DNA of 64,000 nt from assembly GCF_014256275.1 (NCBI RefSeq), contig NZ_JACCFE010000002.1, forward strand, positions 3,576,001 to 3,640,000. Reading direction: 5' to 3'. The translations under genes and the position numbers were made by a program. This DNA is from Rhodococcus sp. 4CII (GTDB lineage Bacteria; Actinomycetota; Actinomycetes; Mycobacteriales; Mycobacteriaceae). Below are positions 49,767 through 58,462 of the stretch, piece after piece. Numbering within the stretch: the stretch's first letter is position 1; the number at the start of each line of letters is the position of its first letter. Below the pieces are notes generated by a model. It saw only the letters and a program-made list of their open reading frames with translations. It was not told the DNA's origin and made no database searches.

Positions 49767-50758
49767 TCCGCCGGGATGCGGCACGACTCCCGGTACTGGG
49801 AGGGTGTGCATTCGAGATGGCGCCGGAACGTGTGCGTCAGATGCGAACTGTCGCAATATCCCCAGCGGGTAGCGATCTCACTGAGCCTCACCGAATCCGG
49901 TGCCATCTCGAGATCGCCCATCGCCCCGCGGAGCCGCTCGTCCCGGACACACGCCGAGAAGGTGGTGTCGACGGACTGAAACAGTCGATGGAGCGTGCGG
50001 ACGGAGATCGCGGCCTCCCGCGCGGCGCCGTCCGCGGTGACCCGTCCGAGTGGGATGGCCGAGCGGACATAGTGCCGCACGATACGGCGTAACGCCGCAT
50101 CTCGGCGCTCGTCGTCGGACTGTGCGGAGCGTCCCCCTCGGGCGGCGGCGATCGCAGTGAGAACGTCGGCGAACGATCGCTCCAGCGCCTTCACCGTGAT
50201 GTCGTCCAGATTCGGTCGTTCGCTCCACAGTGCGGACATCATCGTTCCGACGATGTGCCCCGCTCCGGACGTCGTGTCGACGGCGCACGACGTCGCGTCG
50301 TCGACACGGACAGTCGAATTCCACTGTTCCCGGGGAACCCGAAAAGACAGGACCCGCCAACTGGTGTCGTTCGCCGGCTCCCTGAACTCGAGGGAGTACG
50401 GACGGGTGGTGTCGAATACCGCGAAACTACCCGGCTGGACGATGCACCGGCGGCCGTCCTGTTCCCCGTAGCACGACCCCGACAGCTGCAGGTTGACGAA
50501 CAGCGCATCCAACGGCGTCCGGCGGACCTCGTCGCGCCCGTGGGTCAGCAGTTGAGTGCAGGAGGAAATTTCTGCGCAGTTCGTCTCGGCGAGTGGTTCC
50601 GACCGCACCCATCCCGGCATTCCCTCCGCAGTAGCACTGCGATCGAGTTGTGCACGCCCCCGATGAGGAGACAGCGGCGTGAACGCCTCGCACACCACAT
50701 CACCCCAGTAGCCGGCCTGATCGCGCGCACTCAGGCTGGAGGTAGACCAATAGGGCAC
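49541..50758 (-). CDS. AraC family regulator with AraC_binding_2 (cupin-like) domain
   Basis: A 405-residue regulator. The N-terminal domain (about 40-210) with FVNLQLSGSCYGEQDGRRCI and PGSFAVFDTTRPYSLEFREP is the AraC_binding_2 sensor type; the HTH follows (about 235-325) with AISVRTLHRLFQSVDTTFSA and LSEIATRWGYCDSSHLTHTF. GTG at 50758 is preceded by CGGAGGACGAT. The HTH ends near residue 329 at TPSQYRES, but the frame stays open for another 75 residues that overlap the 3' end of the nitroalkane oxidase-like gene by 226 bases. This tail has no AraC character and may be a real extension or reflect a lost stop. It is divergent from the aldehyde dehydrogenase gene and probably activates it. Confidence 0.85.
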   Translation of the reverse strand: MPYWSTSSLSARDQAGYWGDVVCEAFTPLSPHRGRAQLDRSATAEGMPGWVRSEPLAETNCAEISSCTQLLTHGRDEVRRTPLDALFVNLQLSGSCYGEQDGRRCIVQPGSFAVFDTTRPYSLEFREPANDTSWRVLSFRVPREQWNSTVRVDDATSCAVDTTSGAGHIVGTMMSALWSERPNLDDITVKALERSFADVLTAIAAARGGRSAQSDDERRDAALRRIVRHYVRSAIPLGRVTADGAAREAAISVRTLHRLFQSVDTTFSACVRDERLRGAMGDLEMAPDSVRLSEIATRWGYCDSSHLTHTFRRHLECTPSQYRESCRIPADQPATIPPADCIGSKSGRFSNACSWRRRTPMFPPSYSGKHKTSSMIPAIGVWSPYAFTPTTRIVSYTVCTASSDA

Positions 50759-50938
50759 ATCGTCCTCCGAGTTCGCGGGTGCCGGGACGTGCGCGGGACC
50801 AGCACGCACGACTTAGATTCTGCGCCTTCACCCACCCCTGTCAATGGATCGAGACCGTGAGAGGTGGCCCACCGCGCCGCCCCTCACACCAATTCACCCA
50901 CCGCCCCAGAAAATCCGACACCATCGAGGAGTACCACC

Positions 50939-52432
50939 ATGACAACCACGTCGACGGCACTGTTGCCGGAGGTATCCGCGTTCCTGAGCGCACCCGTTCT
51001 GCACCTGATCGACGGCCTGCAGGTGCCCGCGGCCTCAGGCGAGGTCTTCACCACGTACAACCCCTGCACCGGCGAACCGCTGACGCAGGTGGCGTTCGGC
51101 GGGACGCCGGACGTCGATCGGGCGGTCGCCGCGTCCCGACGCGCGCTCGAGGGACCGTGGGGTCGGATGACACCCGCGCAGCGGAGCAGGATCCTGTGGC
51201 GGGTCGGCGACCTCCTGGAAGAGCGGGTCGAGGAGTTCGCGCTGGTCGAGGCGCTCGACAACGGAAAACCGCTGACCTACGCCCGTCTGGTCGACGTGCC
51301 GCTGTCGGCGGACTGGTTCCGGTACATGGCCGGCTGGCCCACCAAGCTCGAGGGCACCACGATTCCCGTCACCTCCGCCGCCGCACCCGGTGACTACCTC
51401 GCGTACACGGTCCGGGAGCCCGTCGGCGTCGTCGCCGCCATCGTCGCGTGGAATTTTCCGCTGCTGCTGGCCGCGTGGAAGCTGAGCCCTGCCCTCGCCG
51501 CCGGCAACACGGTGATCCTCAAGCCCGCCGAGCAAACCCCGCTCAGCGCAGCCCTTCTCGGTGAAGTGCTCCGCGAGGCCGGCGTCCCGGACGGGGTGGT
51601 GAACATCGTGCAAGGTGACGGCGAGAACGTCGGCGCCGCCCTTGCCGCCCACCGCGGCGTCGACAAGGTGTCGTTCACCGGCTCCACGGAGGTGGGTCGG
51701 CACATCGTCGGTGCCGCCCGCGGCAACTTGAAGAAGGTGACCCTCGAACTCGGCGGCAAGTCACCGAATATCGTTTTCGACGACGCCGACATCGACGCCG
51801 CGATCGAGGGCGCCGCGATGGCGATCTTCTTCAACCAGGGTGAGGCCTGCGAGGCCGGATCCCGGTTGTTCGTGCAGTCGACGGTGTACGACCGGGTCGT
51901 GGAGGGTGTCGCAAGGATCGCAGCGGAGATGAAGGTCGGCGACAGCCTCGACCCGGACACCCAGATGGGGCCGTTGGTGTCACAGAAGCAACTCGACACC
52001 GTGCTCGGCTACCTCGACAGCGGCCGCGCCGAAGGCGCCACGGCGGTGACGGGCGGCCGACGTAAGGGCGAGATCGGCTACTTCGTCGAACCCACCGTCC
52101 TCGTCGACACCACCCCCGGGATGCGGGTCGTGCGTGAGGAGATCTTCGGGCCCGTCGTCACCGCCATTCCCTTCGACGACGCCGACGACATCGTCCGCGC
52201 CGCGAACGACACCGACTTCGGGCTCGCTGCCGGAGTCTGGACGTCGGACGTGTCGAAGGCGCACACCGTGGCGGCGAAGCTCAAAGCCGGCACCGTCTGG
52301 ATCAACAGCTACCACGTGCTCGACCCGGCCCTGCCGTTCGGCGGGTACAAGCAGTCGGGTTGGGGTCGTGAGCACGGCGCCGCAGTGCTCGACGCCTACA
52401 CCGAGACGAAAACCGTGATCCTCAGGAAGTGA
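50939..52432 (+). CDS. Aldehyde dehydrogenase (NAD(P)+)
   Basis: A 497-residue ALDH-superfamily enzyme. Catalytic residues are N172 (IVAWNFPLLLAAWK), E270 (TLELGGKSPNIVFDDAD) and the nucleophile C304 (FFNQGEACEAG); the cofactor motif FTGSTEVGRHI lies at 246-256. ATG at 50939 has GAGGAG eight bases upstream. It is divergent from the AraC regulator and lies on the same strand as the nitroalkane oxidase-like gene beyond it. The natural idea is that it oxidises the aldehyde made by that flavoprotein. Chain length and substrate cannot be read; the sequence is of the broad betaine/aliphatic aldehyde type. A strong hairpin follows it. Confidence 0.9.
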   Translation: MTTTSTALLPEVSAFLSAPVLHLIDGLQVPAASGEVFTTYNPCTGEPLTQVAFGGTPDVDRAVAASRRALEGPWGRMTPAQRSRILWRVGDLLEERVEEFALVEALDNGKPLTYARLVDVPLSADWFRYMAGWPTKLEGTTIPVTSAAAPGDYLAYTVREPVGVVAAIVAWNFPLLLAAWKLSPALAAGNTVILKPAEQTPLSAALLGEVLREAGVPDGVVNIVQGDGENVGAALAAHRGVDKVSFTGSTEVGRHIVGAARGNLKKVTLELGGKSPNIVFDDADIDAAIEGAAMAIFFNQGEACEAGSRLFVQSTVYDRVVEGVARIAAEMKVGDSLDPDTQMGPLVSQKQLDTVLGYLDSGRAEGATAVTGGRRKGEIGYFVEPTVLVDTTPGMRVVREEIFGPVVTAIPFDDADDIVRAANDTDFGLAAGVWTSDVSKAHTVAAKLKAGTVWINSYHVLDPALPFGGYKQSGWGREHGAAVLDAYTETKTVILRK

Positions 52433-52450
52433 CGGAGACTCGCACCGATC

Positions 52451-52482
52451 GGCGGTTCGGTATCCATCGGTACCGAACCGCC
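52451..52482 (+). terminator. Strong hairpin after the aldehyde dehydrogenase gene
   Basis: A perfect 12-bp stem, GGCGGTTCGGTA at 52451-52462 and TACCGAACCGCC at 52471-52482, with an 8-base loop, beginning 18 bases after the stop codon. No T run follows, as is usual in this group. It should end the aldehyde dehydrogenase transcript. Confidence 0.75.
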
Positions 52483-52535
52483 GCGAGGCTCCGAATACCG
52501 ACGCAATAATCCGGAGTAAGCCGTTCCCCCGCGCG

Positions 52536-52735
52536 ATGCTCGTGGCCACGGGTCTGGTGCTCGGCAACTTCATCCTTCCGGCCGTCGCGATCAGTTGGGT
52601 AGTGCCCGCCGAGAAACCGTCGCTCACCACGGGTGTGATGCGCAGCGGGCGCCTGGTGATCGCCGTGTACTGCCCGGGAAGTCGGCGGAATTCGAGTCCG
52701 CCGTCGACGATCTGAAACTCGTGGACGAGAATTAG
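52536..52735 (+). pseudogene. Possible frameshifted remnant of a small membrane protein
   Basis: The 324-base gap between the aldehyde dehydrogenase and the M20 peptidase holds, besides the hairpin, a 59-codon frame from ATG 52536 to TGA 52713. Its first 45 residues read as a hydrophobic segment (LVATGLVLGNFILPAVAISW) and a basic stretch. After about base 52678 a shift to another frame gives the natural-looking C-terminus KSAEFESAVDDLKLVDEN ending at TAG 52733. This looks like one small protein with a one-base frameshift, but no family supports it and no ribosome site precedes the ATG. It may also be chance. Confidence 0.25.
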
Positions 52736-52756
52736 CGAAACCCCGAGGAGGCGCAC

Positions 52757-54112
52757 ATGTCCGACGACATCCGTTCCAAGGTAGCCGGGCTGATGCCGAC
52801 GGCGCGTGACGAACTCGCCGAGTTGGTGGCAATGCGGTCGGTGGCCGATCCGCGGCAGTTCCCGCCGGAGGAGTGTGTGCGCGCCGCCGAGTGGGTTCGG
52901 GACGCGTTCCTCGGAGCCGGGATCGGACAGGTCGAACTGATCGAAACCTCCGACGGTTCACACGCCGTCGTCGGGCATCAGCCCGCACCGGACGGCGCGC
53001 CCACCGTGCTGCTGTACTGCCACTACGACGTTCAACCGCCCGGCGACGAGAAGCTGTGGCACACCGACCCCTTCACGCTCACCGAGCGGGACGGGCGCTG
53101 GTACGGGCGCGGCGCTGCCGACTGCAAGGGCAACATCGTGATGCACCTGCTGGCGCTGCGTGCACTCGGCACCCCGTTCCCCGTCGGGATCAGGATCGTC
53201 GCCGAAGGGTCCGAGGAAATGGGCACCGGCGGGCTCGAAAACCTCGTCGAGGCCAGGCCCGAACTCTTCGACGCCGACATGATCCTCGTCGTCGACACCG
53301 GCAACGCCGCGGTCGGCCTGCCTACCGTCACCACCACACTCCGCGGCATCGCGAACGTCGTGGTCCACGTCGAGACCCTGGCCGGGGAAGTACATTCCGG
53401 CATGTTCGGCGGACCCGCCCCCGACGCTCTCGCCGCCCTCGTCCAGATGCTCGCCACCCTCCGGGACCGGGACGGCAACACCGTCGTCGACGGTCTCGAC
53501 TCGGACCAGACGTGGACGGGTGTCGACTACCCCGAGGCGCAGTTCCGCGCGGACGCTGGTGTGCTCGACGGGGTCCGCCTCGCAGGCTCTGCCTCGATCG
53601 CCGACGCCGTGTGGGCGCGGCCGGCGCTGACCATTCTCGGCATCGACTGCCCGCCCGTCGTCGGATCGGCCGCCGCCATCTCGCCGCGCGCATCGGCCCG
53701 CCTCAACCTGCGGGTCCCGCCCGGCACGGACCCGCGGAAGGCGCAAGACGCACTCGCCGCGCACCTCGAGAACGCCGCCCCGTGGAACGCGCGGGTGAAA
53801 GTGGAACGCGAGGCGGTGGGCTCCCCGTTCCGCGCGACCACCGACGGTCCCGGTTACGCCGCCCTCGGCGCGGCGATGGAAGAGGCGTTCGGGAAGGAAC
53901 TCGGAACCGCCGGACAGGGCGGCTCCATCCCCCTGTGCAACGTCTTCTCCGCCGTCGTCCCGAGAGCGGAGATCGCGCTGATCGGCGTGGAGGAACCGCA
54001 CTGCCTCATCCACGCCCCCAACGAGAGTGTGGATCCCCGCGAAATCGAGAACCTCGCCGTCGCCGAGGCACTGTTCCTGCGGAAGTTCGCGTCCGCGGAC
54101 CGTCAGGCCTGA
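52757..54112 (+). CDS. M20 family dipeptidase
   Basis: A 451-residue zinc metallopeptidase of the M20 family. The metal-site motifs are visible in order: LLYCHYDVQPPGD (about 85-97), GRGAADCKGNIV (about 118-129), EGSEEMGTGG (about 152-161), VVDTGNAAV near 177 and the terminal histidine in EEPHCLIHAPNES near 420. The dimerisation domain lies between (VHVETLAGEVHSGMFGGPAP). Length and motifs fit cytosolic dipeptidases that split Xaa-Xaa or modified dipeptides. ATG at 52757 is preceded by CGAGGAGG. It overlaps the convergent S4 gene by 10 bases. No operon partner is evident. Confidence 0.9.
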   Translation: MSDDIRSKVAGLMPTARDELAELVAMRSVADPRQFPPEECVRAAEWVRDAFLGAGIGQVELIETSDGSHAVVGHQPAPDGAPTVLLYCHYDVQPPGDEKLWHTDPFTLTERDGRWYGRGAADCKGNIVMHLLALRALGTPFPVGIRIVAEGSEEMGTGGLENLVEARPELFDADMILVVDTGNAAVGLPTVTTTLRGIANVVVHVETLAGEVHSGMFGGPAPDALAALVQMLATLRDRDGNTVVDGLDSDQTWTGVDYPEAQFRADAGVLDGVRLAGSASIADAVWARPALTILGIDCPPVVGSAAAISPRASARLNLRVPPGTDPRKAQDALAAHLENAAPWNARVKVEREAVGSPFRATTDGPGYAALGAAMEEAFGKELGTAGQGGSIPLCNVFSAVVPRAEIALIGVEEPHCLIHAPNESVDPREIENLAVAEALFLRKFASADRQA

Positions 54113-54330
54113 GCGCTCACCCGCGCCGTCATCCCGCCGATCTCCACGACGTCCCCGTCCCGCAGTTGCCGTCCCCGCCGCACCTCGACCTCACCGTTCA
54201 CCGACACCAGTCCGTCGGCGATCACTTCCTTCGCCTCGGCCCCCGACTCGATGAGGTTGGCGAGCTTGAGGAATTGGCCGAGACGAATGGATTCGTCTCG
54301 GATCGGCACGGCGTCGTGAATGTCGGACAT
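54103..54330 (-). CDS. S4 domain RNA-binding protein (YbcJ/YaaA-like)
   Basis: A 75-residue protein consisting of one S4 RNA-binding domain: RLGQFLKLANLIESGAEAKE, then VIADGLVSVNGEVEVRRGRQ and LRDGDVVEIGG. This is the stand-alone form found in many bacteria and linked in some to ribosome or tRNA metabolism. ATG at 54330 starts directly before the domain; the longer open frame upstream has no similarity. It is divergent from lysX, 110 bases away, and converges on the peptidase gene with a 10-base overlap. RNA partner unknown. Confidence 0.87.
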   Translation of the reverse strand: MSDIHDAVPIRDESIRLGQFLKLANLIESGAEAKEVIADGLVSVNGEVEVRRGRQLRDGDVVEIGGMTARVSAQA

Positions 54331-54440
54331 GCCTCTATCTTCCCTCTCCACCCAAATCGCGGCCCGACGGCTCACACTGAACACTGGAACATCTGTCTCC
54401 CGTGATCGGTACGTATCTCTTGCCGGGAAGGAAACACTCG

Positions 54441-57400
54441 ATGTCAGCTAGCACCGAGACACACCAGGCGTCCGAGGCGGCCGTCGCCACCGGACCACGG
54501 CCCCGCCCCGCCCTCGGATCGAAGAACGGGCGCCTTCACCAGGTTCCCCACATCGCGGGACTGACCCTGGGCGTGTTCTCGGTGCTGGTGTTCCTGTGGA
54601 GCATCTCGCCGGTGCTGCGCTACTACGTGCACGTGCCGCGAGAGTACGTCGACATGTACTACTTCGACGCTCCGGACACGAGCCTGTCCTGGGCGCTGGT
54701 GGTCGCGCTACTCGCCGCGGCGCTGGCGAGCCGCAAACGCATCGCCTGGTGGCTGTTGACGATCTACCTGACGCTGATCCTGATCACCAACGTGATCGTG
54801 AGCATCACCGACCGGAACGTGAACGCGATGGTCGCCGCCGTGGTTCAGGTGGTGCTGATCGGCATCCTCATCGCGGCCCGGCCCGAGTTCTACACCCGGG
54901 TCCGGCGCGGCGCGGGCTGGAAAGCCCTCGGCGTGCTCGTCGTCGGACTCGCCATCGGCACCCTCGTCGGGTGGGGGCTCGTCGAACTCTTCCCCGGCAC
55001 TCTGCCGCAGGGCGAGCGCTTTCTGTGGGCCCTCAACCGCGTGACCGCCCTCGCCGCGGCCGACAACGAACAGTTCAGCGGACGCCCACACGGATTCGTC
55101 AACACCCTCCTCGGCCTGTTCGGCGCCCTCGCCCTGCTGGCCGCCGTCATCACCCTGTTCCGCGCCCAGCGCTCCCACAACGCCCTCACCGGCAACGACG
55201 AATCGGCGCTGCGCGGACTGCTGTTGCAGTACGGCGCCGACGACTCCCTCGGCTACTTCGCCACCCGCCGCGACAAGGCCGTCGTCTTCGCACCCAGCGG
55301 GAAGGCGGCCATCACCTACCGCGTCGAACTCGGCGTGTGCCTCGCCAGCGGTGATCCGATCGGCGACCCCGAGGCGTGGCCGCACGCGATCGAGGCGTGG
55401 CAGGCCCTCTCGTCCCAATACGGTTGGGCCACCGCCGTGATGGGGGCCAGCGAAACCGGGGCCACGGCCTACAACAAGGCCGGTCTCACCGTGCTCCAAC
55501 TCGGCGACGAGGCCATCCTCCGCACCCGCGAATTCAACCTCAGCGGACGCGACATGCGGCAGGTCCGCCAGGCCGTCACCCGCGTCCGCCGCCAGGGCGT
55601 CACCGTCCGGATCCGCAGGCACCGCGACGTGCCCGCCGACGAGATGGCCGAGGCCATCCGCCTCGCGGACGCGTGGCGGGACACCGAAACCGAGCGCGGA
55701 TTCTCCATGGCCCTCGGCCGGCTCGGCGACCGACTCGACGGCGACTGCCTGCTGGTCGAGGCCATCGACGAGAACGGCGAGATCGACGGCATCCTGTCGC
55801 TCGTCCCGTGGGGTCCGACGGGTGTCTCCCTCGATCTGATGCGCCGCAAGCCGACGTCCCCCAACGGGGTGGTGGAGCTGATGGTGTCCGAACTGGCCAC
55901 CACCTCCGACCAATTCGGCATCACCAAGGTATCGCTGAACTTCGCGGTGTTCCGCTCGGTCTTCGAGGAGGGCTCCCGCATCGGAGCGGGACCCATCCTG
56001 CGGATCTGGCGCTCGATCCTCGTCTTCTTCTCCCGCTGGTGGCAGCTCGAGGCGCTCTACCGGTCCAACGTGAAATACCAGCCCGAGTGGGTGCCGCGCT
56101 TCCTCTGCTTCGAAGACAACCGGGAACTGCTGCGCGTCGGCTTCGCCTCGGCCGTCGCGGAAGGATTCGTGACGCTGCCGCGGTTCGGCCGCTCCGGGAC
56201 CCACGACGCCATCGAGCACACCGGCCACCACGCCGCGGTTCCCGCCGCACTCGTCGCCGCCGAGGGTCTGCACTCCGACGGCAGCGCACCCGGCGAGGGC
56301 CTCGCACCGACGGCGACCGGACCGAAACGCCCCGAGCAGGTCCGCGTCCGGCTCGACAAACTCGCCGGTCTCGCCGAACAGGGCATCGATCCCTACCCGG
56401 TCGCGTTCCCACCCAGCCACACGGTGACCGAGGCCGTGGAATCCCCCGAGGGCACGACGGTCCGCATCGCCGGCCGCCTGCTCCGGATCCGCGACTACGG
56501 CGGCGTCGTGTTCGCGGTGGTCCGGGACTGGTCCGGCGACATCCAGGTCCTCGTCGACGAAGCGCGCGTGGGAACCGATCGCATCCGGGCGTTCGCCGCC
56601 GAATTCGACCTCGGCGACCTCGTCGAGGTCGCCGGCGTCATCGGCTACAGCCGCCGGGGCGCGCTGTCGCTGCTGGCCAACGAATGGCGCATGACCGGCA
56701 AATGCCTGCACCCCCTGCCGGACAAGTGGAAGGGACTGTCCGACCCGGAGACTCGCGTGCGGCAGCGGTACGTCGACCTCGCGATCAACTCCGACGCCCG
56801 GCGCCTGCTCGAGGCCCGCAGCGCCGTCGTGAAGTCGCTGCGCGATTCGCTGGGCGGCCGCGGTTTCCTCGAGGTGGAGACCCCGATCCTGCAGCAGGTC
56901 CACGGCGGCGCCAACGCCGCCCCGTTCCTCACCCACATCAACGCCTACAACCTGGACCTCTACCTGCGGATCGCTCCCGAGCTGTACCTCAAGCGGCTCT
57001 GCGTCGCCGGCATGGAGAAGGTCTTCGAGATCGGCCGCGTCTTCCGCAACGAGGGCGTCGATTTCAAGCACAATCCGGAGTTCACCATCCTCGAGGCGTA
57101 CGAGGCGCACAGCGACTACGAGAAGATGATGGTGCTGTGCCGCGAACTCATCCAGACCGCGGCGGTCGCCGCATACGGACGCGAGATCATCATGCGGCCC
57201 GGCCCCGACGGCACACTGGTGGAGGTCGACATCTCCGGCGAGTGGCCCGTGAAGACGATGCATCAGGCGGTCGCCGAGAAACTCGGGGTCGACGTCTCCC
57301 CCGAGACACCGCTCGCGGAACTGCAGCGGCTGTGCGACGAACACGAGATCCCGTACCAGTCCACCTGGGACGCGGGTGCCGTCGCGCAGGAAATGTATGA

Positions 57401-57785
57401 GCACCTCGTCGAGGATTACACGGAATTCCCCACCTTCTACACCAACTTCCCGACGTCGATGTCACCACTGACACGTCCCCACCCCACCATTCCGGGGGTC
57501 GCCGCGAAGTGGGATCTCGTCGCGTGGGGCGTCGAACTCGGCACCGCGTACAGCGAACTCACCGACCCCGTGGATCAGCGGAACCGGCTCACCGAGCAGT
57601 CGATGCTCGCCGCCGGCGGTGACGAAGAGGCGATGGAACTCGACGAGGATTTCCTGCAGGCCCTCGAACACGCCATGCCCCCGACCGGTGGGCTCGGTAT
57701 GGGCGTCGACCGGGTCGTCATGCTCATCACCGGCGGCAGCATCCGCGAAACCCTCGCCTTCCCCCTGGCCAAGCCGAGGCAATGA
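54441..57785 (+). CDS. lysX: Bifunctional lysylphosphatidylglycerol synthetase / lysyl-tRNA synthetase
   Basis: A 1114-residue two-enzyme protein. An N-terminal membrane block of about six helices (about 35-240) and a DUF2156 transferase domain (about 255-570, with LLQYGADDSLGYFATRRDKA) transfer lysine from lysyl-tRNA to phosphatidylglycerol; the C-terminal part is a class II lysyl-tRNA synthetase with an OB fold (about 640-750), motif 2 VFRNEGVDFKHNPEFTILEA and motif 3 GGLGMGVDRVVMLITGG. This layout is typical of mycobacterial LysX, which confers resistance to cationic peptides. ATG at 54441 has GGGAAGGAA upstream and is preferred over an earlier GTG at 54402. The stop overlaps the DUF998 gene by 4 bases. 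A housekeeping lysyl-tRNA synthetase is expected elsewhere. Confidence 0.95.
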   Translation: MSASTETHQASEAAVATGPRPRPALGSKNGRLHQVPHIAGLTLGVFSVLVFLWSISPVLRYYVHVPREYVDMYYFDAPDTSLSWALVVALLAAALASRKRIAWWLLTIYLTLILITNVIVSITDRNVNAMVAAVVQVVLIGILIAARPEFYTRVRRGAGWKALGVLVVGLAIGTLVGWGLVELFPGTLPQGERFLWALNRVTALAAADNEQFSGRPHGFVNTLLGLFGALALLAAVITLFRAQRSHNALTGNDESALRGLLLQYGADDSLGYFATRRDKAVVFAPSGKAAITYRVELGVCLASGDPIGDPEAWPHAIEAWQALSSQYGWATAVMGASETGATAYNKAGLTVLQLGDEAILRTREFNLSGRDMRQVRQAVTRVRRQGVTVRIRRHRDVPADEMAEAIRLADAWRDTETERGFSMALGRLGDRLDGDCLLVEAIDENGEIDGILSLVPWGPTGVSLDLMRRKPTSPNGVVELMVSELATTSDQFGITKVSLNFAVFRSVFEEGSRIGAGPILRIWRSILVFFSRWWQLEALYRSNVKYQPEWVPRFLCFEDNRELLRVGFASAVAEGFVTLPRFGRSGTHDAIEHTGHHAAVPAALVAAEGLHSDGSAPGEGLAPTATGPKRPEQVRVRLDKLAGLAEQGIDPYPVAFPPSHTVTEAVESPEGTTVRIAGRLLRIRDYGGVVFAVVRDWSGDIQVLVDEARVGTDRIRAFAAEFDLGDLVEVAGVIGYSRRGALSLLANEWRMTGKCLHPLPDKWKGLSDPETRVRQRYVDLAINSDARRLLEARSAVVKSLRDSLGGRGFLEVETPILQQVHGGANAAPFLTHINAYNLDLYLRIAPELYLKRLCVAGMEKVFEIGRVFRNEGVDFKHNPEFTILEAYEAHSDYEKMMVLCRELIQTAAVAAYGREIIMRPGPDGTLVEVDISGEWPVKTMHQAVAEKLGVDVSPETPLAELQRLCDEHEIPYQSTWDAGAVAQEMYEHLVEDYTEFPTFYTNFPTSMSPLTRPHPTIPGVAAKWDLVAWGVELGTAYSELTDPVDQRNRLTEQSMLAAGGDEEAMELDEDFLQALEHAMPPTGGLGMGVDRVVMLITGGSIRETLAFPLAKPRQ

Positions 57786-58462
57786 TCGCCCGCGGCCGGG
57801 TGGCCGTCGCGGCGCTCTTGATCCTCGGTGCGGTCGGGTACGCGTCGTGGCTGCTCGAGTTCGTCCTCGACACCGGCATCGATCCATTGCGCGGATTCGC
57901 GAGCGAACTCGCCGCCGCGGATCAGCCGTACGGATTCTGGTTCCGCACCAGCGACCTGGTGACCGGGTGCATCGTTGCCGTCGCCGGGGTGCTGGGACTG
58001 TCGCGGTACTCGCGCAGCTGGGTGACGTCGGTCGGGTGGATCGCACTGATCGTGTTCGCGCTCGCGACGATCGCGGATTCTCGTCTGCCGATGAGTTGCG
58101 CCGCCACCACCGACGTCGTGTGCGCCACCCGCGAGAACGCCGGGGACCTGCCGCTCACCCATGACCTGCACGCCGTCACCAGCGCGTCCGCGTCGACGGG
58201 AGCGGTGGTGTCGACGCTTGCGTTCCTACTGGCCGCGTTCCGCTACGGCTGGCCCATCTGGTTGAAACTGACCGGGGTAGTCGTTGCGTTCGTGTTCATC
58301 GGCGGCACGGTCTGGACGCTGACGGCCGCTGGATTGCGCGGGCAGCAGGACGCTTGGCTCGGGCTCGGGCAGCGTGTCCAGCTCGCCGCCTTTTCCGGGT
58401 GGCTGATCTTCGTGGCGCTCACCGTGATTCACGTCACCCCGGAAAGTGATGGTTCCACGTGA
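57782..58462 (+). CDS. DUF998 family membrane protein
   Basis: A 226-residue protein with six predicted helices of the DUF998 family. Conserved features include ASELAAADQPYGFWFRTSDL after helix 1, DSRLPMSCAATTDVVCATRE, and a DLHAVTSASAS segment before helix 4. The two cysteines in the second loop may form a disulfide on the outer face. ATG at 57782 overlaps the lysX stop by 4 bases and its own stop overlaps the next gene by 4 bases, so it is translated with both. It may help lipid handling by LysX at the membrane, but this is inference from coupling alone. Confidence 0.85.
   Translation: MIARGRVAVAALLILGAVGYASWLLEFVLDTGIDPLRGFASELAAADQPYGFWFRTSDLVTGCIVAVAGVLGLSRYSRSWVTSVGWIALIVFALATIADSRLPMSCAATTDVVCATRENAGDLPLTHDLHAVTSASASTGAVVSTLAFLLAAFRYGWPIWLKLTGVVVAFVFIGGTVWTLTAAGLRGQQDAWLGLGQRVQLAAFSGWLIFVALTVIHVTPESDGST

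Noticed and set aside
54708..57404. A nearly 900-codon open frame antisense to lysX
   Set aside because: GC-rich third positions remove stops on the opposite strand; the protein is low-complexity and without domains, while lysX is unmistakable.
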